This document shows positions 10,233 through 22,910 of a stretch of 64,000 bases of DNA, piece after piece. The notes beneath the pieces are model-generated. The model worked only from the letters and a program-made list of their open reading frames with translations. It did no database searches and was not told the DNA's origin. Origin of the DNA: Nipponacmea schrenckii (Eukaryota > Mollusca > Gastropoda > Lottiidae); NCBI GenBank assembly GCA_030562195.1, contig JAUJPP010000005.1, positions 30,243,106-30,307,105 of the forward strand. Reading direction: 5' to 3'. Numbering within the stretch: the stretch's first letter is position 1; the number at the start of each line of letters is the position of its first letter. A program made the translations under genes and the position numbers.

Positions 10233-12575
10233 TTAAAGATTGTCCATTGAGTATGGTTTATAGATGCTGATGGAATCATTCAAGCTAGGACTGGACATAT
10301 CTTGACAAAGTCTTGAATCACTCAAATCATCAGCTAATGCATCGATAACATCCAATAATAAATCTCTTGTCAACTTACGAATATGTGGCAGTCGGGCAAC
10401 TTTAGGGAAATGATGAACAATGATATTCAATGCATGTTTCTTCATATCTAAAGCTTGAATTTTATCCGCAGCTTCCAAAATTTGAATAACATTTTTGAAA
10501 GAGACATTCATTTCCAAATTGTGTTTACAAAAAGCTTGCATTCTGTTATTGGTAAAACCAAAGAAATAAGGTGCTGGAAATAAATAGAGAGAGTCTTCTG
10601 GTGGCATGACCACATCACCATAATAAATATACCTCAATAAACTATTAAAAGCCTGAACAGATGGCACCATTTCACCTATAGTTATTTTAACTGTATTGTT
10701 ATCAGGCATAAAGGATCGAAACATAGCCTCAAAATAGCTTCCTCTGGCAGCCAATATAGCTTTATGACCAGGTATAGGGATATTTTCAAGCATTAGTGTA
10801 ATATCACAAAATTCCTGGCCACTGGTTTTTAGAAATGCTTCCATGTCTTTTTCTAATGAATTGGACTGAATAAGATCATTATGTGTATCTAATAATCGGG
10901 GGTGAGGAATCTGATGTCTTCTAATAATTTCTACCATTAATGTTTGATCAACCGATTCAAACTCTTTACTCATTACAATTTGATTATAATTACTTTCTTT
11001 GATAATAAACCTTAAACAATATTCTTTTAAAAAATCTAGTTTCAATTTAGCTGCATTCTGTAATGCGACCAGCACATTTTTGTTTCCAATACATGTTTCA
11101 AGATATTGAATACAAAGTTGTTCAAGGCGTGACATATAAAATTGTAAAGATAATCTATAAACATCCATCATGATTAAAATAACCTCATTAGAATGAGGAT
11201 CATCTGATTCACCAGATTTAGTTGGATGTATTCTATCAGTATAAATATAAGATAAAACCATTTCGAATGCTCTTGGTTTAGCATCTGGTAAATACACATG
11301 CAACATTCCACTAGTTATCATACCAGACACCTCTGCAGCATCGATCCTAGCTTGATTCTTAGATTTCTTAATTTTATCTCTAAGCCAAGTTGATCTTGCA
11401 CAAACTAGTGAAATGTGTGCTAGAATAGGTGTTTTAAGTTCACCTACAATGAAAGAAACATCACAGAATTGTTTACTTTCTAATAATCGTCCATAGTCCT
11501 CATGAAGTGTGCATTTTGGGTAACTTGAGAATTGAAATCTGAAAATTTCACAACTTCGGACATTGTTGTCAACAGTTCCACCAAATATATACATAGCTTC
11601 ACCTACTACTGCTGCAGCATGGAACAATCTACCTGCAGGAATGATACTATCGGCTGATGGTTCATTAATAGACCAAGTCTGAGAATCCAGGTCAAAATAA
11701 TGTAATTCATTTGGCAATGTTTGTCCTGTTGCTCCACCAAACACATATAAATGTCTGTCAAAGGCTACCATAGTATGACCATATCTCTTTTCTGGGGGTG
11801 GAGGAGCTCCACGCAAAATATGATCAGTTGATATCCTTGTCCATTGTTTATTATCAAAACTAAACTGGAATAAACTATTTGTTATCTTTGCCCCACTTTG
11901 ACCAGAAAATACAAACATTGAGTCTCTTGCTAAAGCCAGTGCAAAATTACAACAAGTAGGAGGAATTTCACCAGTTTGATTTACTTCTTCCCATTGTTTT
12001 GATCCACCATCTAAGGTAACAGTCCATAAATCATTTAATCTAGCATTACCATCATATCCAGCAAATATCCACATCTTTCCATTGTGAACTGCAGCCCCAT
12101 GCGCTGCTCTAGCAACAGGCGTTCTCATTTCAAACTTCCACTCAACCCACTGTCCATTGTTAAATTTATACTCAAACAGATCATTTTTATTAGTAAGATT
12201 ACAATTAGAATGAATATCTCCAGTATAACCTCCGAATATAAACATACTGCTATCATGTACAACAGCTGAATGATGATATCGTGGAGCAGGAGGCTTACCT
12301 GTTGTGAAAGCTCTACCCCACGACTTGTCTTTTACATCAAATCTAAGTAAATCATTTAACATATTCTTGCCATTGTCACCACCAAATACATAAACAGCTT
12401 CTTTATAAGCAACAACAGTATGCTTACTTCTTCTAGCACCCACAAACTCATCACATTCTGGCATTCTCTTCCATTGGTGTACTGTTTCAAATGGACCAAA
12501 ATCCAAAGTCAGACATTCAGCATTCTCTGGCCAGTTGTGGTCAAAGTCTGACCCTGGTGGTCTTGCTATAGCCAT
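10233..12575 (-). CDS. LZTR1: LZTR1, Kelch-BTB substrate adaptor of CUL3 ubiquitin ligase
   Basis: A single 780-codon frame, close to vertebrate LZTR1 (about 840 aa) and missing mainly a longer N-terminal leader. Residues 36-90 ([36 protein letters not shown]) match the LZTR1 family very closely. Order: six Kelch repeats (about 45-350), BTB1 (about 361-490, begins [16 protein letters not shown]), BACK1 (about 497-560), BTB2 (about 580-680, [19 protein letters not shown]), BACK2 (about 690-755). In animals the Kelch propeller binds RIT1 and RAS GTPases and the BTB-BACK region binds CUL3, promoting their ubiquitination at endomembranes and damping RAS-MAPK signalling. The coding part has no intron here, which is unusual for LZTR1. 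A splice acceptor just 5' of the ATG argues against a processed retrocopy. No frameshift or stop. Confidence 0.95.
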   Translation of the reverse strand: MAIARPPGSDFDHNWPENAECLTLDFGPFETVHQWKRMPECDEFVGARRSKHTVVAYKEAVYVFGGDNGKNMLNDLLRFDVKDKSWGRAFTTGKPPAPRYHHSAVVHDSSMFIFGGYTGDIHSNCNLTNKNDLFEYKFNNGQWVEWKFEMRTPVARAAHGAAVHNGKMWIFAGYDGNARLNDLWTVTLDGGSKQWEEVNQTGEIPPTCCNFALALARDSMFVFSGQSGAKITNSLFQFSFDNKQWTRISTDHILRGAPPPPEKRYGHTMVAFDRHLYVFGGATGQTLPNELHYFDLDSQTWSINEPSADSIIPAGRLFHAAAVVGEAMYIFGGTVDNNVRSCEIFRFQFSSYPKCTLHEDYGRLLESKQFCDVSFIVGELKTPILAHISLVCARSTWLRDKIKKSKNQARIDAAEVSGMITSGMLHVYLPDAKPRAFEMVLSYIYTDRIHPTKSGESDDPHSNEVILIMMDVYRLSLQFYMSRLEQLCIQYLETCIGNKNVLVALQNAAKLKLDFLKEYCLRFIIKESNYNQIVMSKEFESVDQTLMVEIIRRHQIPHPRLLDTHNDLIQSNSLEKDMEAFLKTSGQEFCDITLMLENIPIPGHKAILAARGSYFEAMFRSFMPDNNTVKITIGEMVPSVQAFNSLLRYIYYGDVVMPPEDSLYLFPAPYFFGFTNNRMQAFCKHNLEMNVSFKNVIQILEAADKIQALDMKKHALNIIVHHFPKVARLPHIRKLTRDLLLDVIDALADDLSDSRLCQDMSSPSLNDSISIYKPYSMDNL

Positions 12576-12625
12576 GTTGGCCTTTGTCTCTTTAGATAAA
12601 AATTAGCTTGATCACTTTCTTTAAT

Positions 12626-12640
12626 CTGAAAAAAATAAAT
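12626..12640 (-). promoter_or_regulatory. LZTR1: Splice acceptor of LZTR1 5'-UTR intron
   Basis: On the minus strand a pyrimidine-rich TTATTTTTTTCAG precedes exon sequence beginning at 12625, about 50 nt before the ATG at 12575. This implies a non-coding first exon further right, beyond or within the repeat cluster starting at 12708. The upstream exon was not identified. Confidence 0.6.
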
Positions 12641-12707
12641 GTTAAGATGTTATAAATGAAATGTTAAACTAATTTCATATTTTGTCTTAAATATATCTCC
12701 AGAATTG

Positions 12708-13963
12708 TTTTTATACGCCCACATGGAAATGTGGACGTATATTGCCGTCGCCCCCGTCCGTCCGTCCGTCCGTCCATCCGTCGGTCCGTCCACATTTGTT
12801 GTATCCACGATAGAGGCTACAGTTTTTATCCGATCTTAATGAAACTTGGTATACTTGGTTCGAAAATTGAAATTATCGAATGAACGGATTTTGAGTTATT
12901 GCCCTTGACTTAGTAAAAACGCGTCAAATTTGGGTTGTATCCACAATAGAGGCTACAGTTTTTATCCGATCTTAATGAAACTTGGAATACATGTATATAT
13001 TGATGATATCTCGGTCAAGTTCGAAAATTCAAATTATCGAATGAACGGATTTTGAGTTATTGCCCTTGACTTAGTAAAAACGCGTCAAATTTGGGTTGTA
13101 TCCACAATAGAGGCTACAGTTTTTATCCGATCTTAATGAAACTTGGTATACATGTATATATTGATGATATCTCGGTCAAGTTTGAAAATTGAAATTATCG
13201 AATGAACGGATTTTGAGTTATTGCCCTTGACTTAGTAAAAACGCGTCAAATTTGGGTTGTATTCACGATAGAAGCTACAGTTTTTATCCGATCTTAATGA
13301 AACTTGGTATACATGTATATATTGATGATATCTCGGTCAAGTTCGAAAATGGAAATCATCGCATGAACGGTTTTTGAGTTATTGCACTTGACTTAGTAAA
13401 AACGCGTCAAATTTGGGTTGTATCCACAATAGAGGCTACAGTTTTTATCCGATCTTAATGAAACTTGGTATACATGTATATATTGATGATATCTCGGTCA
13501 AATTTGAAAATGGAAATTATCGCATGCACGTTTTTTGAGTTATTGCACTTGACTTAGTAAAAACGCGTCAAATTTGGGTTGTATCCACAATAGAGGCTAC
13601 AGTTTTTATCTGATCTTAATGAAACTTGGTATACATGTATATATTGATGATATCTCGGTCAAGTTCCAAAATGGAAATTATCGAATGAACAGATTTTAAG
13701 TTATTGCCCTTGACTTAGTAAAAACGCGTCAAATTTGGGTTATATCCACGATATAGGCTACAGTTTTTATCAGAAATTCAAATTTGACGATTTTTTGATG
13801 AATAGTGTATGAGTAATTGCCCTTGACTAAGTAAAATTGCGTAAAAATTCATTTTCTGTAGACACTATAGAAGCTACAATTATCTATAGATTTTAATGAA
13901 ACTTGGTATGAGCATTGGAATTGATAAGAGGGCGGTCAAGTTCGATTTGGACGATTTTGCGAT
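12708..13963 (+). repeat. Pearl-like tandem-repeat element, array 1 (right end missing)
   Basis: Starts with a hairpin (TATACGCCCACAT gga AATGTGGACGTATA), then a (CCGT)n / (ACGG)n microsatellite (about 12757-12790), then about six head-to-tail copies of a ~161-bp repeat (period measured from 'cccttgacttag' at 12903, 13063, 13224). This architecture, ~160-bp core repeats beside an ACGG microsatellite, is that of mollusc pearl-type non-autonomous elements. The right end stops abruptly at 'ttttgcgat' (13963) and joins unrelated DNA. It lies in the presumed LZTR1 5'-UTR intron or flank. Confidence 0.75.
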
Positions 13964-14309
13964 CTACAAGAGACCACCAAATACTGTACTAAAAATTTTA
14001 ATACAATGGCAAACTCATACATATTCAGAAAGATGGATATATTTTTAGTTTACTACACCATATATGACTGTGGTTCTATAAATGCTTTCTTAACAAAAAT
14101 ATACTTTTTGCCCAACCATAAGTTCCAAGATCAGAGGGTCATGCAATACTAACAAAATGAAAGAAAAAGTGATACTAAAACTAATTTTCATAAAGTTAAT
14201 CCAACCTATGTTTCAGACTCACTTGCCCCCATATAATTTATTGTAGGATGGACCTAAACATCAAGCAAAAGACAAGCAACAACTTTTGAATTATCATTTT
14301 TAGTGTAGG
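13964..14309 (+). repeat. Duplicated spacer, copy 1
   Basis: About 346 bp ('ctacaagagaccaccaaat' to 'tagtgtagg') that recurs at 16462-16807 practically unchanged. Together with the following array it marks a 2498-bp tandem duplication. Chance ORFs inside it are not considered coding. Confidence 0.9.
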
Positions 14310-16275
14310 TTTTTTATACGCCCACATGGAAATGTGGACGTATATTACCGTCGCCCCCGTCCGTCCGTCGGTCCGTCCACATTTGTTGTATCCACGATAG
14401 AGGCTACAGTTTTTATCCGATCTTAATGAAACTTGGTATACATGTATATATTGATGATATCTCGGTCAAGTTCGAAAATGGAAATTATCGCATGAACAGT
14501 TTTTGAGTTATTGCACTTGACTTAGTAAAAACGCGTCAAATTTGGGTTGTATCCACAATAGAGGCTACAGTTTTTATCCGATCTTAATGAAACTTGGTAA
14601 ACATGTATATATTGATGATATCTCGGTCAAGTTTGAAAATGTAAATTTTCGCATGAACGGTTTTTGAGTTATTGCCCTTGACTTAGCAAAAACGCGTCAA
14701 ATTAGGGTTGTATCCACAATAGAGGCTACAGTTTTTATCCGATCTTAATGAAACTTGGTATACATGTATATATTGATGATATCTTGGTCAAGTTCGAAAA
14801 TTGAAATTATCGAATGAACAGATTTTGAGTTATTGCCCTTGACTTAGTAAAAATGTGTCAAATTTGGGTTGTATCCACAATAGAGGCTTCAGTTTTTATC
14901 CGATCTTAATGAAACTTGGTATACATGTATATATTGATGATATCTCGGTCAAGTTCGAAAATGGAAATTTTCGCATGAAGGGTTTCTGAGATATTGCCCT
15001 TGACTTAGTAAAAACGCGTCAAATTTGGGTTGTATCCACAATAGAGGATACAGTTTTTATCAGATCTTAATGAAACTTGGTATACATGTATATATTGATG
15101 ATATCTCCGTCAAGTTCGAAAATTGAAATTATCGAATGAACGGATTTTGAGTTATTGCCCTTGACTTAGTAAAAACGCATCAAATTTGGGTTGAATTCAC
15201 GATAGAAGCTACAGTTTTTATCCGATCTTAATGAAACTTGGTATACATGTATATATTGATGATATCTCGGTCAAGTTCGAAAATGGTAATTATCGCATGA
15301 ATGGTTTTTGAGTTATTGCACTTGACTTAGTAAAAACACGTCAAATTTGGGTTGTATCCACAATAGAGGCTACAGTTTTTATCCGATCTTAATGAAACTT
15401 GGTATACATGTATATATTGATGATATCTCGGTCAAATTTGAAAATGGAAATTATCGCATGCACGTTTTTTGAGTTATTGCACTTGACTTAGTAAAAACGC
15501 GTCAAATTTGGGTTGTATCCACAATAGAGGCTACAGTTTTTATCTGATCTTAATGAAACTTGGTATACATGTATATATTGATGATATCTCGGTCAAGTTC
15601 CAAAATGGAAATTATCGAATGAACAGATTTTAAGTTATTGCCCTTGACTTAGTAAAAACGCGTCAAATTTGGGTTATATCCACGATATAGGCTACAGTTT
15701 TTATCAGAAATTCAAATTTGACGATTTTTTGATGAATAGTGTATGAGTAATTGCCCTTGACTAAGTAAAATTGCGTAAAAATTCATTTTCTGTAGACACT
15801 ATAGAAGCTACAATTATCTATAGATTTTAATGAAACTTGGTATGAGCATTGGAATTGATAAGAGGGCGGTCAAGTTCGATTTGGACGATTTTGCGATAAA
15901 CAGTTTTGGAGTTATTGCCCCTGCCTCTATATTTGTTGTAGACAAAATAGAAGCTACAATTTTCAATGGATTTAAATGAAACTTGGTGTGAGCATTGGAA
16001 TTGATAAGACAACGGTCAAGTTCAAATTTGAAGATTTTGCGATGAACAGTTTTTTAGTTATTGGCCTTGACTTAGTAAGATTGTGTCAAAATTTTATTGT
16101 GGGTTCAATAGAAGCTACAATTTTCAATGGATTCTGATGAAACTTGGTGTTTTTGAGTTTTTGCCCTTGACTTCAATATCAATTTAGTGAATGTTTTTGA
16201 GTTATTGCTCTATTTATTTTTCAAATTCAATGCTGCCAGTGGGCGTATGTTACCTTGCCTGGCAAGCTATCTTTT
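14310..16275 (+). repeat. Pearl-like tandem-repeat element, array 2 (complete)
   Basis: Left hairpin and short (CCGT)n, about eight ~161-bp core repeats, then a diverged right region and the right terminus 'gtgggcgtatgttaccttgcctggcaagctatctttt', which includes the palindrome TTGCCTGGCAA. Both ends present. No coding sequence. Confidence 0.8.
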
Positions 16276-16461
16276 GTATTGTACATACATTCAATGTGAT
16301 TATGATCAATGACAACTGGCCAGGTAACAATGTATCATACACTCACTTTGTGTAAGCTTTGTATTAACAATATTTATTTTTGAACTATTCTTTCGAACAT
16401 TTAAATTTACTAAGGTTTAAAACGTTCTTCCAAATCAGGAGGAATCCTGATGGACTGCAGT
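16276..16461. other. Unique spacer between arrays 2 and 3
   Basis: No gene or repeat recognised. It precedes the second copy of the duplicated spacer, and its absence before copy 1 helps define the duplication junction. Confidence 0.5.
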
Positions 16462-16807
16462 CTACAAGAGACCACCAAATACTGTACTAAAAATTTTAAT
16501 ACAATGGCAAACTCATACATATTCAGAAAGATGGATATATTTTTAGTTTACTACACCATATATGACTGTGGTTCTATAAATGCTTTCTTAACAAAAATAT
16601 ACTTTTTGCCCAACCATAAGTTCCAAGATCAGAGGGTCATGCAATACTAACAAAATGAAAGAAAAAGTGATACTAAAACTAATTTTCATAAAGTTAATCC
16701 AACCTATGTTTCAGACTCACTTGCCCCCATATAATTTATTGTAGGATGGACCTAAACATCAAGCAAAAGACAAGCAACAACTTTTGAATTATCATTTTTA
16801 GTGTAGG
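16462..16807 (+). repeat. Duplicated spacer, copy 2
   Basis: Second copy of 13964-14309, exactly 2498 bp downstream of the first. Confidence 0.9.
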
Positions 16808-18425
16808 TTTTTTATACGCCCACATGGAAATGTGGACGTATATTACCGTCGCCCCCGTCCGTCCGTCCGTCGGTCCGTCCACATTTGTTGTATCCACGAT
16901 AGAGGCTACAGTTTTTATCCGATCTTAATGAAACTTGGTATACATGTATATATTGATGATATCTCGGTCAAGTTCGAAAATGGAAATTATCGCATGAACA
17001 GTTTTTGAGTTATTGCACTTGACTTAGTAAAAACGCGTCAAATTTGGGTTGTATCCACAATAGAGGCTACAGTTTTTATCCGATCTTAATGAAACTTGGT
17101 AAACATGTATATATTGATGATATCTCGGTCAAGTTTGAAAATGGAAATTTTCGCATGAACGGTTTTTGAGTTATTGCCCTTGACTTAGCAAAAACGCGTC
17201 AAATTAGGGTTGTATCCACAATAGAGGCTACAGTTTTTATCCGATCTTAATGAAACTTGGTATACATGTATATATTGATGATATCTTGGTCAAGTTCGAA
17301 AATTGAAATTATCGAATGAACAGATTTTGAGTTATTGCCCTTGACTTAGTAAAAATGTGTCAAATTTGGGTTGTATCCACAATAGAGGCTACAGTTTTTA
17401 TCCGATCTTAATGAAACTTGGAATACATGTATATTTTGATATCTCGGTCAAGTTCGAAAATGGAAATTATCGCATGCACGTTTTTTGAGTTATTGCACTT
17501 GACTTAGTAAAAACGCGTCAAATTCAGGTTGTATCCACAATAGAGGCTACAGTTTTTATCTGATCTTAATGAAACTTGGTATACATGTATATATTGATGA
17601 TATCTCGGTCAAGGTCAAAAATGGAAATCATTGCATGAACGGATTTTGAGTTATTGCCTTGACTTAGTAAAAACGCATCAAATTAGGGTTGAATCCACGA
17701 TAGAGGCTACAGTTTTTATCCGATCTTAATGAAACTTGGTATACATGTATATATTGATGATATCTCAGTCAAGTTCCAAAATGGAAATTATCGAATGAAC
17801 AGATTTTGAGTTATTGCCCTTGACTTAGTAAAAACGCGTCAAATTTGGGTTATATCCACGATATAGGCTACAGTTTTTATCAGAAATTCAAATTTGACGA
17901 TTTTTTGATGAATAGTTTATGAGTAATTGCCCTTGACTAAGTAAAATTGCGTAAAAATTCATTTTCTGTAGACACTATAGAAGCTACAATTATCTATGGA
18001 TTTTAATGAGCATTGGTATGAGCATTGGAATTGATAAGAGGGCGGTCAAGTTCGATTTGGACGATTTTGCGATAAACAGTTTTGGAGTTATTGCCCCTGC
18101 CTCTATATTTGTTGTAGACAAAATAGAAGCTACAATTTTCAATGGATAAAATGAAACTTGGTGTGAGCATTGGAATTGATAAGACAACGGTCAAGTTTGA
18201 ATTTGAAGATTTTGCGATGAACAGTTTTTTAGTTATTGGCCTTTTATTGTGGGTTCAATAGAAGCTACAATTTTCAATGGATTTTGATGAAACTTGGTGT
18301 TTTTGAGTTTTTGCCCTTGACTTCAATATCCATTTAGTGAATGTTTTTGAGTCATTGCTCTATTTATTTTTCAAATTCAATGCTGCCAGTGGGCGTATGT
18401 TACCTTGCCTGGCAAGCTATCTTTT
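16808..18425 (+). repeat. Pearl-like tandem-repeat element, array 3 (complete)
   Basis: Same ends as array 2 but with about six core repeats, some with private changes. The difference in repeat number from array 2 shows gain or loss of core units after the duplication. The stretch 18426-18737 that follows shows no gene. Confidence 0.8.
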
Positions 18426-18737
18426 CTTCTTTATGTCAGGTGAGTGATTAACCCTGCTGACCCAATATTCATAGATATATATGTAATTCATCAGGCCAAG
18501 GGTTGGCCAAATCTCAGAACTGAAATGTTCATTGTTGACAAAAAATAAACAATGAGCAATACTTTTGATGAAAATCTAGACATCTTCAATATGTTGTCAT
18601 ATATATCACAAAATGGCCAATAACTTGTGTGTTAAAAAACAGTATTAATTTCATTAAGTACCGTAAGTATTATTACACTCTATCGTTTCGAAGAGTCCAA
18701 GTATTGTCAAAATTGTCAACAGATGTCTGAAATCTTG

Positions 18738-19990
18738 AACAAGCGGTTGCCTAGCAAGATACGCCCACTTTAAAATATATTTTCTGTTTTAACACAGGCA
18801 GAAACTCCAACATTATTTAGGTCTAATCCAAGTTCTCATCAATATAAATGTTCACACCAAATTTCATTAAAATCAGATGAAAACTGTATTGTCTATCGGA
18901 ATCACAAGCAGCGTTTTGACTAAGTAAAGTGCAAAACTCAAAAACATTTCGAACTTGACCAAGATGACATCAACTTCAATGATCACACCAAATTTTATTC
19001 AAATCAGATGAAAACTGTTGTCTCTATCATGTTCACAAGTCTATTTTCGACACAATCTGACTTAGTCAAGGCCAATAACTCAAAAAACATTCACTCAAAA
19101 ATCTTCACTATCAAACTTGTCCAAGATTTCATCAATATAAATGATAACACCAATTTTCATTCAAATCAAATAGAAATTGTGATCTCTATCCATTCACAAG
19201 CCAATGTTGACGCATTTGACTAAGTCAAGTGCAATAACTCAAAAACCATTCTTCGAAAAATCGCCAATTTCGAACTTGTCCAAGAATTCATCAATATAAA
19301 TGATCAGAGCAAGTTTCATTCAAATCTGATTAAAACTGTAGTCTCTATCGCGCTCACGAGCCAATTTTGACGCGTTTTGGCTCAGTCAAGTGCAATAATT
19401 CAAAAATCATTCATCGAAAAATCGCCAATTTCGAACTTGTTCAAGATCTCATCAATATAAATGATCACAGCAAGTTTCATTCAAACCTGGTTAAAACTGT
19501 AGTCTCTATTATGTTCACAAGCCAATTTTGACGCTTTTGGCTAAGTCAAGTGCAATAACTCAAAAACAATTAATCGAAAAATCGCCAATTTCGAACTTGT
19601 CTAAGGTCTCATCAATATTAATGATCATAGAAAGTTTCATTTAAATCCGATGAAAACTGTAGTCTCTATCGCATGCACTAGCCAATTTTGACGCGTTTTT
19701 ACTAAGTCAAGTGCAATAACTCAAAAACCATTCATCGAAAAATTGCCAATTTCGAACTTGTCCGAGATCTCATCAATATAAATGATCACAGCAAGTTTCA
19801 TTTAAATCCAACAAAAACGTCGTCTCTATTGCGTTCACAAGCAATTGTGGACGAACGGACAGACCGCCGGACGACAGACAGGGGTGACAACAATATACGA
19901 CCACATTATAATGTTTTCTTTGAAGAAGAAATATTAACAAACAGCTCTACCATTTGTGTCTGGATCTTTATAATGTGGGCGTATAAAAAG
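18738..19990 (-). repeat. Pearl-like element in opposite orientation, older copy
   Basis: Begins 'ttgcctagcaagatacgcccac', contains five to six degenerate ~160-bp repeats ('caagtttcattcaaatc...actgtagtctctat...gacgcgttttgac'), a degenerated ACGG tract ('gacgaacggacagaccgccgg', about 19850) and the terminal hairpin ending 'gtgggcgtataaaaag'. Higher divergence than arrays 1-3 indicates an older insertion. Confidence 0.75.
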
Positions 19991-21238
19991 AAACCTTGCG
20001 CGTCCTTGACCGCTACTCTTCAATTGAACTCACTTCAGACAATGTACCATATTTAAATTCACGGTAGACCTAGAAAAGTCATTTCTTATGATTCAATGAA
20101 AAATGATTGCAATAGCGTGCCTGCGCATTGACGCAATGTTGCTTTTTCCTTTTGCAGCGTAGATTACAAGCTTTTGCTCTAACCAAACAGATTCATATCT
20201 TGCTCACTTAAATTTCGAATATAGTTTTATTGTTGCTTTAGGAAGATGGATAAAGTGTAGGATTCATACTTATTTACATGCTATTGAAAATTACATTAGA
20301 AATTATTTTGTGAATTGACCAGCAAAAATTGATTAAAAAATCATTGTGTTGTAGTATCTGAGCAGCTATCTTGGCATTTTTTACATTATATTTATTGCTT
20401 AATTTTGTCTTTGCTTTTGGTTGGCCACAGTCCACAGACACTGAGACAGTAAAACAAATTAAAAACAAACAAAAATATTCTTCACAACCATGAACTATAA
20501 ATTGTTCGAGTCAAAATAATATCCATGCATTCGGTGGTTGAATTTTAAAAACCAGATGTGAATAAGCCTATTTAAGGTGTATGGAAATCACAGTTATAAC
20601 TTAAACAAAATGTGTACTAATTCATTGAGAATATCAAGAGTCTGAGATCCCAAAAAACCTTTTACTTAGCTGGAATTTGTAGAAGACTAAAAAGTTTGCA
20701 TTAGATCTATAGAAGGCATAAAGAAACATTTGAATTTGTTTTCTATTTCATTATTTCATTATTTTTACTGACACTCTTATGTTAACATAATATAAAAACC
20801 AAATAATATCAAAATAATTCATGTTGCCTAAAAAAAAAATAATAATTACCTATTCGGCCATATTGCGAAATAGTGGGATTGGATTGGATGAAATGGTGTG
20901 CTCTTTCATGTAGGAGTTATGAAAAGACTAATATCATTTTTAAAGGACTGAAAATGAAATACGGAATTATTTCTAGAAACAGTCCTGAAGGCCTTACCCG
21001 TAAATTTCACAGGTGATACATCTAATTATATTACATTGCTGACTTTTTCGAAAAAAGATTTCTCCATTTTCGAATCCTCCGAGGACTTAAGTTACCGAAA
21101 GTTAACTTGACAAATTAATCGATTTATGTCACATATTCGTGTGAAGAGAAAACAATATAATTGTGCACCAATGGTCGGATGGAGTCAGTAATTAGTTGTA
21201 CTGACGGACTGTTTGTCCCAATTCACGAAGTTGATCCG
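19991..21238. other. Intergenic DNA upstream of cysteine synthase
   Basis: AT-rich sequence without a recognised exon, RNA gene or element end. The last ~150 bp are less AT-rich and lead into the TATA box at 21239, so they probably include the proximal promoter. Confidence 0.4.
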
Positions 21239-21247
21239 TATAAATAG
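21239..21247 (+). promoter_or_regulatory. TATA box of cysteine synthase gene
   Basis: TATAAATAG, a near-ideal TATA element, 70 nt before the ATG at 21309. A start site about 30 nt downstream would leave a ~40-nt 5' UTR with no intron. Confidence 0.6.
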
Positions 21248-21308
21248 TTTTATTGCACTCTACTTTAGTTTTCAACCCTAAAGTTACTTTTCTGATAATT
21301 TTCGTAAA

Positions 21309-22367
21309 ATGCAAACTAGACACACTTTACAGACGATTGGTATCAGGTGTTTTACCAGTGATGCCATACGAAAAGGCCTTATTGGGATGGTCGGTCGAAC
21401 ACCGCTCGTCCGCATTAATAAGCTCAGTGACGAAACAGGCTGTGAGATTCTGGCAAAAGCCGAATTTTGTAATGGGGGAGGGTCTGTGAAAGATAGAGCT
21501 GCTCTATTTTTAATCAAGGACGCTGAGGAGAAAAGATTGATTCGACCCGGAGGAACTATAGTCGAGGGTACTGCAGGAAACACCGGTATTGGTCTCGCTC
21601 ATATGTGTCTTGCCATAGGATACAAATGTGTGATCTACATGCCTAATAATCAATCCCAAGAAAAGATCGATATGTTGAAAACGCTTGGAGCTGATGTTCG
21701 TCCTGTACCTGTCGTTCCTTGGGATAATCCGGATAATTACAATCATCAAGCTAGACGATTTGCCGAGAGTATAGACAACGCTGTTTGGACTAATCAATTT
21801 GACAATACGGCTAACAAAAGAGCACACATTGAAACTACTGGACCTGAAATATGGGAAGAAACGAAAGGCAAGGTCAATGCTGTTGTTTTTGGCACCGGCA
21901 CTGGCGGAACGCTTGCTGGTGTCGGTACTTACCTCAAAGACAAAAATCCAAAGGTTCAAGTGTTTTTAGCTGATCCGGAAGGCAGCGTTTTGTTCAACTA
22001 TATTAAACATGGAAAGCTTGAGAGGACACCCGGCAGTTCAATTACTGAAGGTATTGGTCAAGGTCGTGTTACAAAAAATCTTAACGGGGCCCCGATAGAT
22101 GATGCTTTGGCAATTAAAGATACGGATGCGGTTGGAATGACATTCCGTTTATTACATGAAGAAGGTTTTTTTGTTGGGGCATCTACAGGGTTGAATGTAA
22201 GTGCTGCCGCCCAGGTAGCTAAATTAATGGGACCTGGACACACTATTGTTACTTGTTTATGTGATACGGGTCAAAGATATTATGCTAAATTATTCAGTCG
22301 TTCAGTTCTACAAGAAAGGGGGTTATTAGATTGCATTCCAGAATCCTATAGAAGTTCACTGCACTAA
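21309..22367 (+). CDS. Cysteine synthase (O-acetylserine sulfhydrylase-type, PLP enzyme), intronless
   Basis: A 352-codon frame with the full fold-type II PLP domain. The PLP lysine is K61 in [10 protein letters not shown]. An asparagine loop lies at [12 protein letters not shown] (88-97). The phosphate-binding loop is GTGTGGT (195-201), the serine loop GASTG (290-294), and the C-terminal [12 protein letters not shown] follows. The wording ([31 protein letters not shown]) is that of the eukaryotic/fungal-type cysteine synthase group rather than cystathionine beta-synthase: no heme or CBS domains. It would make cysteine from an activated serine and sulfide. The first ~20 residues (RH, R, T-rich, no acids) could be a mitochondrial presequence. 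Own TATA box and poly(A) signal flank it. Single-exon structure could reflect retroposition or ancient transfer. Confidence 0.9.
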   Translation: MQTRHTLQTIGIRCFTSDAIRKGLIGMVGRTPLVRINKLSDETGCEILAKAEFCNGGGSVKDRAALFLIKDAEEKRLIRPGGTIVEGTAGNTGIGLAHMCLAIGYKCVIYMPNNQSQEKIDMLKTLGADVRPVPVVPWDNPDNYNHQARRFAESIDNAVWTNQFDNTANKRAHIETTGPEIWEETKGKVNAVVFGTGTGGTLAGVGTYLKDKNPKVQVFLADPEGSVLFNYIKHGKLERTPGSSITEGIGQGRVTKNLNGAPIDDALAIKDTDAVGMTFRLLHEEGFFVGASTGLNVSAAAQVAKLMGPGHTIVTCLCDTGQRYYAKLFSRSVLQERGLLDCIPESYRSSLH

Positions 22368-22910
22368 AGATTTTTGTTCTGTTGTATGATACTAAAATAG
22401 TACTATAAACACTAACATGTTATATATAATTTAAATGGTTATATCTTTTTGTTGATTTTTAATGATGTCGACTGATTTTTTTTATCTACATATTATATAT
22501 TATGCTGATAACCGAGAGGCCACGTTGTTATACTGTTACTGTATATACATACATAATTATGTTTTAGTATGTGAGGGTTATTTGAAGTTGTCGTAACATT
22601 TGGCTAAAGATTTATGATATATGATGAACTATTGGTCTACAAACAGCCAATACAAAAATTGAGAATTTGTAAAAATGAAAGTAGTTATTTTTTTCGAAAG
22701 ATCCAAATTCATTCCCTAAACATGAACAAATACGTCTTCCTTAATTACATGTAATAAAATCCGTGTGTATGCCAGTTGATTGTAGATTTACAGAAATCTT
22801 GCGCCATATCTCATGTCAGTGCACACTTAGGTGAACCGTGTTTCATGGAATAACTGATCTAAAAACCTTCATTTTTGTTATTGTTCATATTTTTCGGAAA
22901 AATACTGTAA
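22368..22910 (+). other. 3' UTR / flank of cysteine synthase
   Basis: AT-rich, no ORF. The first clear AATAAA is at 22753, giving a ~400-nt 3' UTR. Confidence 0.5.
22753..22758 (+). terminator. Poly(A) signal AATAAA
   Basis: Consensus hexamer about 386 nt after the stop codon of the cysteine synthase gene. Confidence 0.5.

Noticed and set aside
12708..18425. Regularly spaced direct repeats resembling a CRISPR array
   Set aside because: The ~161-bp period is entirely repeat without unique spacers, and the sequence is eukaryotic; it is a tandem satellite-like core.
12708..20056. Many 60-75-codon ORFs within the pearl arrays
   Set aside because: They repeat with the repeat unit, occur on both strands and have no protein-like composition.
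21510..21959. 149-codon minus-strand ORF
   Set aside because: Antisense shadow of the cysteine synthase, which shows all family motifs.
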